Below, piece by piece: positions 59,290 to 64,000 of a stretch of DNA of 64,000 nucleotides. The stretch covers positions 22,314,190 to 22,378,189 of the forward strand of contig CM060463.1 of NCBI GenBank assembly GCA_030544235.1, written 5' to 3'. The notes beneath the pieces are model-generated. The model was not told the origin of the DNA. It saw only the letters and a list, made by a program, of their open reading frames with translations, and did no database searches. The translations under genes were made by a program, and so were the position numbers. Within the stretch, counting starts at the first letter, position 1. The number at the start of each line of letters is the position of its first letter. This stretch comes from Lepturacanthus savala (Eukaryota; Chordata; Actinopteri; Scombriformes; Trichiuridae).

Positions 59290-60269
59290 CACTGAGGACC
59301 GCAGGGTGAGCCTTCCACATGCTGTACCGACTTGTGACCGCAACCGGGTCTCCTACATTTCCCAGAGCGCACCGCGCCGCACCGGAACCCCGCCCTTTCC
59401 CCCCAAACTTTGTTCTGATCGACTTTCTGTTTTGCAGTGATTTGATTGCTCGGCCTCACGCTGTTTGATTTGACTCGGAGAAACCTCGCCCTGCAGCGGC
59501 ACCGCCGCCGCTTTCTGTCCTCTTCATCTTCGTCGTCCTCACCGGGAGAGAACCCTTCCGTCCTCTCCGCCTTTGTGTCGTGTCGCTCCGGGCTGGAAGA
59601 TGTCCACTGGCTCCTCCGGGCCACAGCCAGTTTAGGAAGATCTTATCTCTCCGGGGAAAAACAAGACAGCGGGTTTTTTGTCGCGCATAGGCCGTTGTTG
59701 TTATTAAGGCAGCTGTCAGAGCCGGGCCCCATCTTTTCTCTTTATTTAACACGGAGCTTTATGGCTGTGTTGAAGGCTATGACTGTTCTGCCGCCGGGCC
59801 GAGGAGAGGACGGGACGGGGACGCCAACCGCCTAGCGCCGCTAACTTTATCTGGAGCGAAAACACCGAGCATTCCAGCACGTCCGCCGTCTCGGTATCCG
59901 CTACTTTTCCTCGCTTCGCGGTCAGTGCTCACGAACTGTCGGCGACAGAAGATGCAGAAATAGCGGCGGCTTTATTTTTCGTTAGATAACCGTGTAACAT
60001 CTCACCTCAAAGGCACCGACTTCTTTTACCCTCTCGACGTGGAGCTAGCTAGCTGTGCTAGTCAGCTTCAACACAACAACACAACTAATGCCTCAGCTCC
60101 TCTACCACTGACACACAGACTGTAGACTGCAGCACTGACACACTAAGTCACTTTTTTGATTTATTTCACGCAGCACTCCCGGTGGTGGACACGCTTACTG
60201 ACTAATCCTATCGAGAAAGGTGCGATATAGCAGCAGGACACTTGTTTCACTGGTTTGCACTTGTTGATC
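59290..60269 (+). promoter_or_regulatory. dstyk: CpG-rich promoter and 5' leader of dstyk
   Basis: CpG density is high from about 59330 to 60060 and falls before the dstyk start codon. The frames in this stretch on both strands reflect GC-rich sequence, with no recognised protein. GAGCTAGCTAGCTGTGCTAG lies near 60042. The transcription start is not determined. A transcript could run unspliced into the first coding exon. Confidence 0.6.
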
Positions 60270-62258
60270 ATGGAGGGAAACGTACAGCAGAAGGCGACTC
60301 CTCTCGCTCGGGAACTAACGCGGATATGTAATGGCTACAACAAGCACACCATCCAGCTGAAGAAGAACCTGAAGGAGACTAATGCATTCTTCCGGGAAAT
60401 AAGGCAAAACTACAGCAATGCTTGTGCATCCACCATGAGCTCGGATTCAGCTTCTCTGGAGGCAGGTAAGGTTCCAACACATGGGAAACATCCCTGTGAT
60501 GCACCTCCAATAGCGCTCAGTGTTTAAACCTGTATCCTGGATGATGACACAAGCAATTAAATCCACAGATTTCAGGACTGGCAAGGTGCTTCTACCAAGT
60601 GATTTTCAACACCAACACGTAGACCGAGGAGGACAAAAAAATGCATTAATTGGGGGAGGGGGGTGGAACAACTAAAGAGGTTAAGCCCCATTCTCAAAAG
60701 CATGAGCTGACTAAGTGCACCAAATATGCAGAGATTTCTACACTCACTACACAGCTGAGAGACTGTTATTTCAGGCACTCATCCTTCTATGAGCTTTGTG
60801 TGTGGTTAGGTTTCAAAACCTGTTTTTTTTTACTATAACATCTAACCAAACATCTCCGACATTCTTTATTTATAGCTGTTTGACCATATGATTCATATTT
60901 TTCTGTGAAACATTGATTGAACGCACTGGGGTGATGGTATGCTGATAAACTGTGATGCGTCACATCTGCAGGCTGGCTGTCCTGTGCGGGGTCAAAATAA
61001 TTGTCTCCAGTTGCTGAATGAATAATGTGAAGAAGATGATCGGCTGTAATTAATGGGAACAAAAGTGGGATAATGCCTCTCTTTCATGGACACAGCCAAA
61101 TACGTGTCATTGTCCTCACCTGCTATCTGCATTCATCTCACAAATGTCTTGGTTACACTTTATTCGGGTCAAAAATGTGCATCACATGATGCTGCAGGAT
61201 CTCACAATGGTTCTTGATCAGTTGCGAATGCGTCGGCGGGTCACACAGTCAAATGCTCGGCACAGGTTGTCTTTAATGTGTCATGTTAGGTCAAGTGGTG
61301 GTTTGTTGAGTCGGTAGAGGTTTGAGGTTATAGATTCATGTAACAGACACAGTAAAACCACACGTAGGTTATGAAAGAGATGCACTGCTATATGGATATG
61401 AAATAGGCCCTTGCGGTACTTTTGTTATATAACTGTTAACTCTGGGTGACTCAGCATCTCTGAGGATTAGTTTTTATACCCTCAACAATAGGATAAATTT
61501 GTTCCCCCCGTGTGCTCCACATCAGAGCTTTAGATTAGGCAATAACAGTATGAGGAAACACATTTCCTATTTAGATTTTTATAACTCCCTAATTTGCTTT
61601 CAAGGAACAGGGATTTACTTTATAGTTTGAAAATGATGCTCAGATACAAAGTATAATGTGCCATTGAGTACCTAGCTCTACTGATAGTCAAGATCTAGAA
61701 ATCCTTAAAAGAAACAAAAGTGATTCCGAATTTGGATTGAACGCTGTTGCTTAGAGTCATTGATTAGGTTTCAGGTGACCAGTTTATTTTTCATAAACTC
61801 CCACTCAAACCTATATCTCACCCCCTTTTGTTCTGTCTGTTCTCTCAGCCCAGTTTAGCTGCATCTCTTTCCCCAGCCATGAGGAAGAGTTCCTACGCAA
61901 CACTGTGGGCGCTGCCCCGTACATCCTGATACTGGGCCAGGACTGTGCTGCCCGGTACCGGCTGCTCAACTGCCTCCTGGGGGAACGACTACTGCCTCTG
62001 GGCCCCGAGGCCGGCGAGGCTTGTGAGGGAGTCCAGGGCATCGTCTGCAAAAGGCGGAAGCTTTGCTTCACCCACGGGAGGCAGACACGGCTCAGCTTGG
62101 CACTGCCCGGCCAGTATGAGCTGGTGCACCAGTTGGCGGCCAACTGTGGCCGCTGGGACACGGTGCCGCGGGAAGACCTGGAGATCCATGAGGAATGTGA
62201 GGACCCAGCACACAGGCTCGCAGAGCTGGAGATCACCCTGCACCACCCACTGCTTCAG
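60270..62258 (+). CDS. dstyk: Dual serine/threonine and tyrosine protein kinase, N-terminal part
   Basis: Two coding exons are visible, 60270-60465 and 61849-62258, giving 202 in-phase residues. The rest, including the kinase domain, lies beyond the right edge (human DSTYK is over 900 residues). The start MEGNVQQKATPLARELTRIC corresponds to the human N-terminus, followed by LKKNLKETNAFFREIRQNY. The second exon carries SCISFPSHEEEFL, PYILILGQDCAARYRLLNCL, KRRKLCFTHGRQTRLSLALP and GQYELVHQLA, conserved in DSTYK. The ILILGQD segment resembles a nucleotide-binding strand of the N-terminal region, but I see no complete P-loop. DSTYK (RIPK5) is a cytoplasmic and membrane-associated kinase linked to FGF/ERK signalling. 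Its donor at 62259 is good and no third exon is seen before 64000, so intron 2 exceeds 1.7 kb. Confidence 0.93.
60466..61848 (+). other. dstyk: dstyk first coding intron
   Basis: Bounded by the donor GTAAGG at 60466 and the acceptor TCTCAG at 61847-61848. No other gene or recognised repeat is seen. Confidence 0.7.
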
Positions 62259-64000
62259 GTAGGTTGTGAATAGACGGGGCGTGACGCTGGTCTTTATTGG
62301 TGTTAAATATTTCCCTTTCTGTTGAACCTTTGCACTTTATTTCTTTGTGCCTAGATACATATTGCAGGACTCTTGATATGACCACTCACTGATAAAAAAT
62401 GTAGAATAGAGGTAGAAACAGAAAGTTGTTACTTTGCAGACGATTCTTTTACTGGAGTTGACAGTCGAGAGCTGACATGAAATATGTTGAGACAAAGACG
62501 AGGACTGACATGACGCAACAAAGCATTTGGTCAGACTCACATCTGAACATTGTGATTAATGCTCAGTGCTCAAAGACTCTGCCTAGAAAAATAGGCTTTT
62601 AAATTTTGCATATGCACACAACTCCCATTGTATAGGGGCCAGTGGCTTTGGTTTTGGTATGATAAGGTTGGAAATTTGTATGTTTGAAAGGGACTTTTAG
62701 GCTACTCAATCGTGTAGTCTGAACTTGTCCCTGGGCATGAAATCCCTTGACAGGAACAGATTAATTAATTCATATTGTATCCAAAGAGAGAGAAAGATAT
62801 AATAAAATGTAATAATTTTTATACAGCCTACACTATTTTACAGTTTGTGTAACACTACTTTAAATAACACATTTTATTTACAGTGCAATTTAATTCCAGT
62901 TTTGCAAATGCAACTCATGCTGTGAGGAACTGCACATCAAATACCCTTCATGTGTGTTTCTGTTTTTCTGTGGTGGCGTTTCCTCCTGCCGCCCCAGATC
63001 ACTGTTTCTGCCATGAACCAACCTTTGCGTTCACATGTGGTTCAGCTTAGAAACCGATTACTGAGCAGAACTGATTGTTTCCCATGCTGTTCACTGTTCT
63101 ATTTACCTCATTTGTGCTACTGTCGTGGAAGACATTGTAGTGTCTTGTGTAGGTTTTGGGCACCTTATAAACAGATACACAAGTGAACGTCAAAGTCACT
63201 TGGAAAAAGGGAGATTTGCTGTGCACCGCCGCGGTAAAGACATGCTGGACTTCAGCCAGTGTGAGCTGAAAATCACAATATCTTGTGGGAGAGAATTGAT
63301 TTAGCATGGTGTAAGGATTGTAGTCATTCCTTGCCATGTGTGACACGTGGAAATTAGCCTCTAATCCTTTAGACCGTGGCCCCTTAGCGAGCATCACACA
63401 GTCCCAGAAACTAGGCCTGGCTCTGCTTCGGGGCAGCCCACCCGCCCAGCCCCCTTACGTAATGCCACTGGTCTGGTGCGATTCACATGACTCTGTCCTG
63501 TATAAAAAAAAAAATCCCAAACCCTTTTCTGTGATGAAGTTGCCTTGGTTACAAATGAATCCTGGGACACAACAAGATGAAGTCAAAATCTAGTACATAA
63601 CCGCGTATGAAACGCTAGAGGGCTTTTAATTTCTACATCCTCAGCATTTTTAACATGTTTGTTTTCATGTAAGTTTATTTATATTTCACTTGTCATACAG
63701 TAGTTGTAACTCAAGAAAAAATATTATAAATACTTAAATACATTGCAGCAGATTTTAGGTGTAGATTACTTGGTGCAGTAGTATTTAAGTTTAGTAATTT
63801 AAGTTAAGATTCAGACTATTTTTCTATATGCTTTGTATATTATTTCACTTGCACACACCTGAAATGTTGTTTTAATGCAGGAACTATCGAGTCAATCATT
63901 AATAAGTGTAAATGATCCTAATACAGTGTTTATATGTATAAAGTTTGCATTTGCAAATTTATTTGTTCTATTGCTTTCATTTTATACACCTTGAACACGG
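62259..64000 (+). other. dstyk: dstyk second intron, continuing past the window
   Basis: No exon matching the next conserved DSTYK segment is found. The frames at 62950-63186 and 63336-63593 show no similarity I recognise. A short poly-A run lies at about 63504. Confidence 0.6.

Noticed and set aside
59446..59835. 129-codon frame upstream of dstyk
   Set aside because: It is serine-, arginine- and leucine-rich in GC-rich promoter DNA, with no recognised homology and an opposite-strand frame of equal quality.
1..64000. tRNA, rRNA or CRISPR features
   Set aside because: None seen. The only tRNA-like sequences are the SINE heads, and the direct repeats present are microsatellites or mobile elements.

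Overview
The window is vertebrate nuclear DNA from a ray-finned (teleost) fish. Genes are split by GT-AG introns and flanked by AT-rich spacers full of dinucleotide microsatellites, Tc1/mariner and hAT-type elements, tRNA-derived SINE pieces and a Rex-like LINE fragment. Eight protein-coding genes are recognisable from their translated exons.

Layout from left to right: cdkn1a (p21, + strand, complete); a repeat-rich gap of about 15 kb holding decayed mariner and hAT elements and a 5.4 kb imperfect inverted repeat; tmcc2 (+, 3' coding exons plus possible alternative first exons); usp49 (-, complete coding sequence) with a CpG-rich promoter region; med20 (-) and bysl (+), divergent from a shared promoter of about 400 bp; a divergent D-type cyclin (+) in the ccnd3 position; nuak2 (-); and the first two coding exons of dstyk (+), which runs off the right edge.

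For complete genes the exon boundaries were checked by reading phase and homology: cdkn1a 174 aa, usp49 677 aa, med20 211 aa, bysl 436 aa, D-type cyclin 325 aa, nuak2 622 aa. The gene set combines two blocks that lie on different human chromosomes: CDKN1A/USP49/MED20/BYSL/CCND3 (6p21) and TMCC2/NUAK2/DSTYK (1q32.1). In this fish they are interleaved.

The genes do not form one pathway, but several touch the cell cycle and growth: p21 inhibits cyclin-CDK, the D-type cyclin activates CDK4/6, USP49 is a deubiquitinase, bystin acts in 40S ribosome assembly, MED20 is a Mediator head subunit, and NUAK2 is an LKB1-activated kinase. I found no new multi-gene system. The points most worth checking are the D-type cyclin with an N-terminal polyserine tract and no LxCxE motif, a candidate p53-site cluster just upstream of the cdkn1a TATA box, two GC-AG introns, a large palindrome, and the merged synteny.
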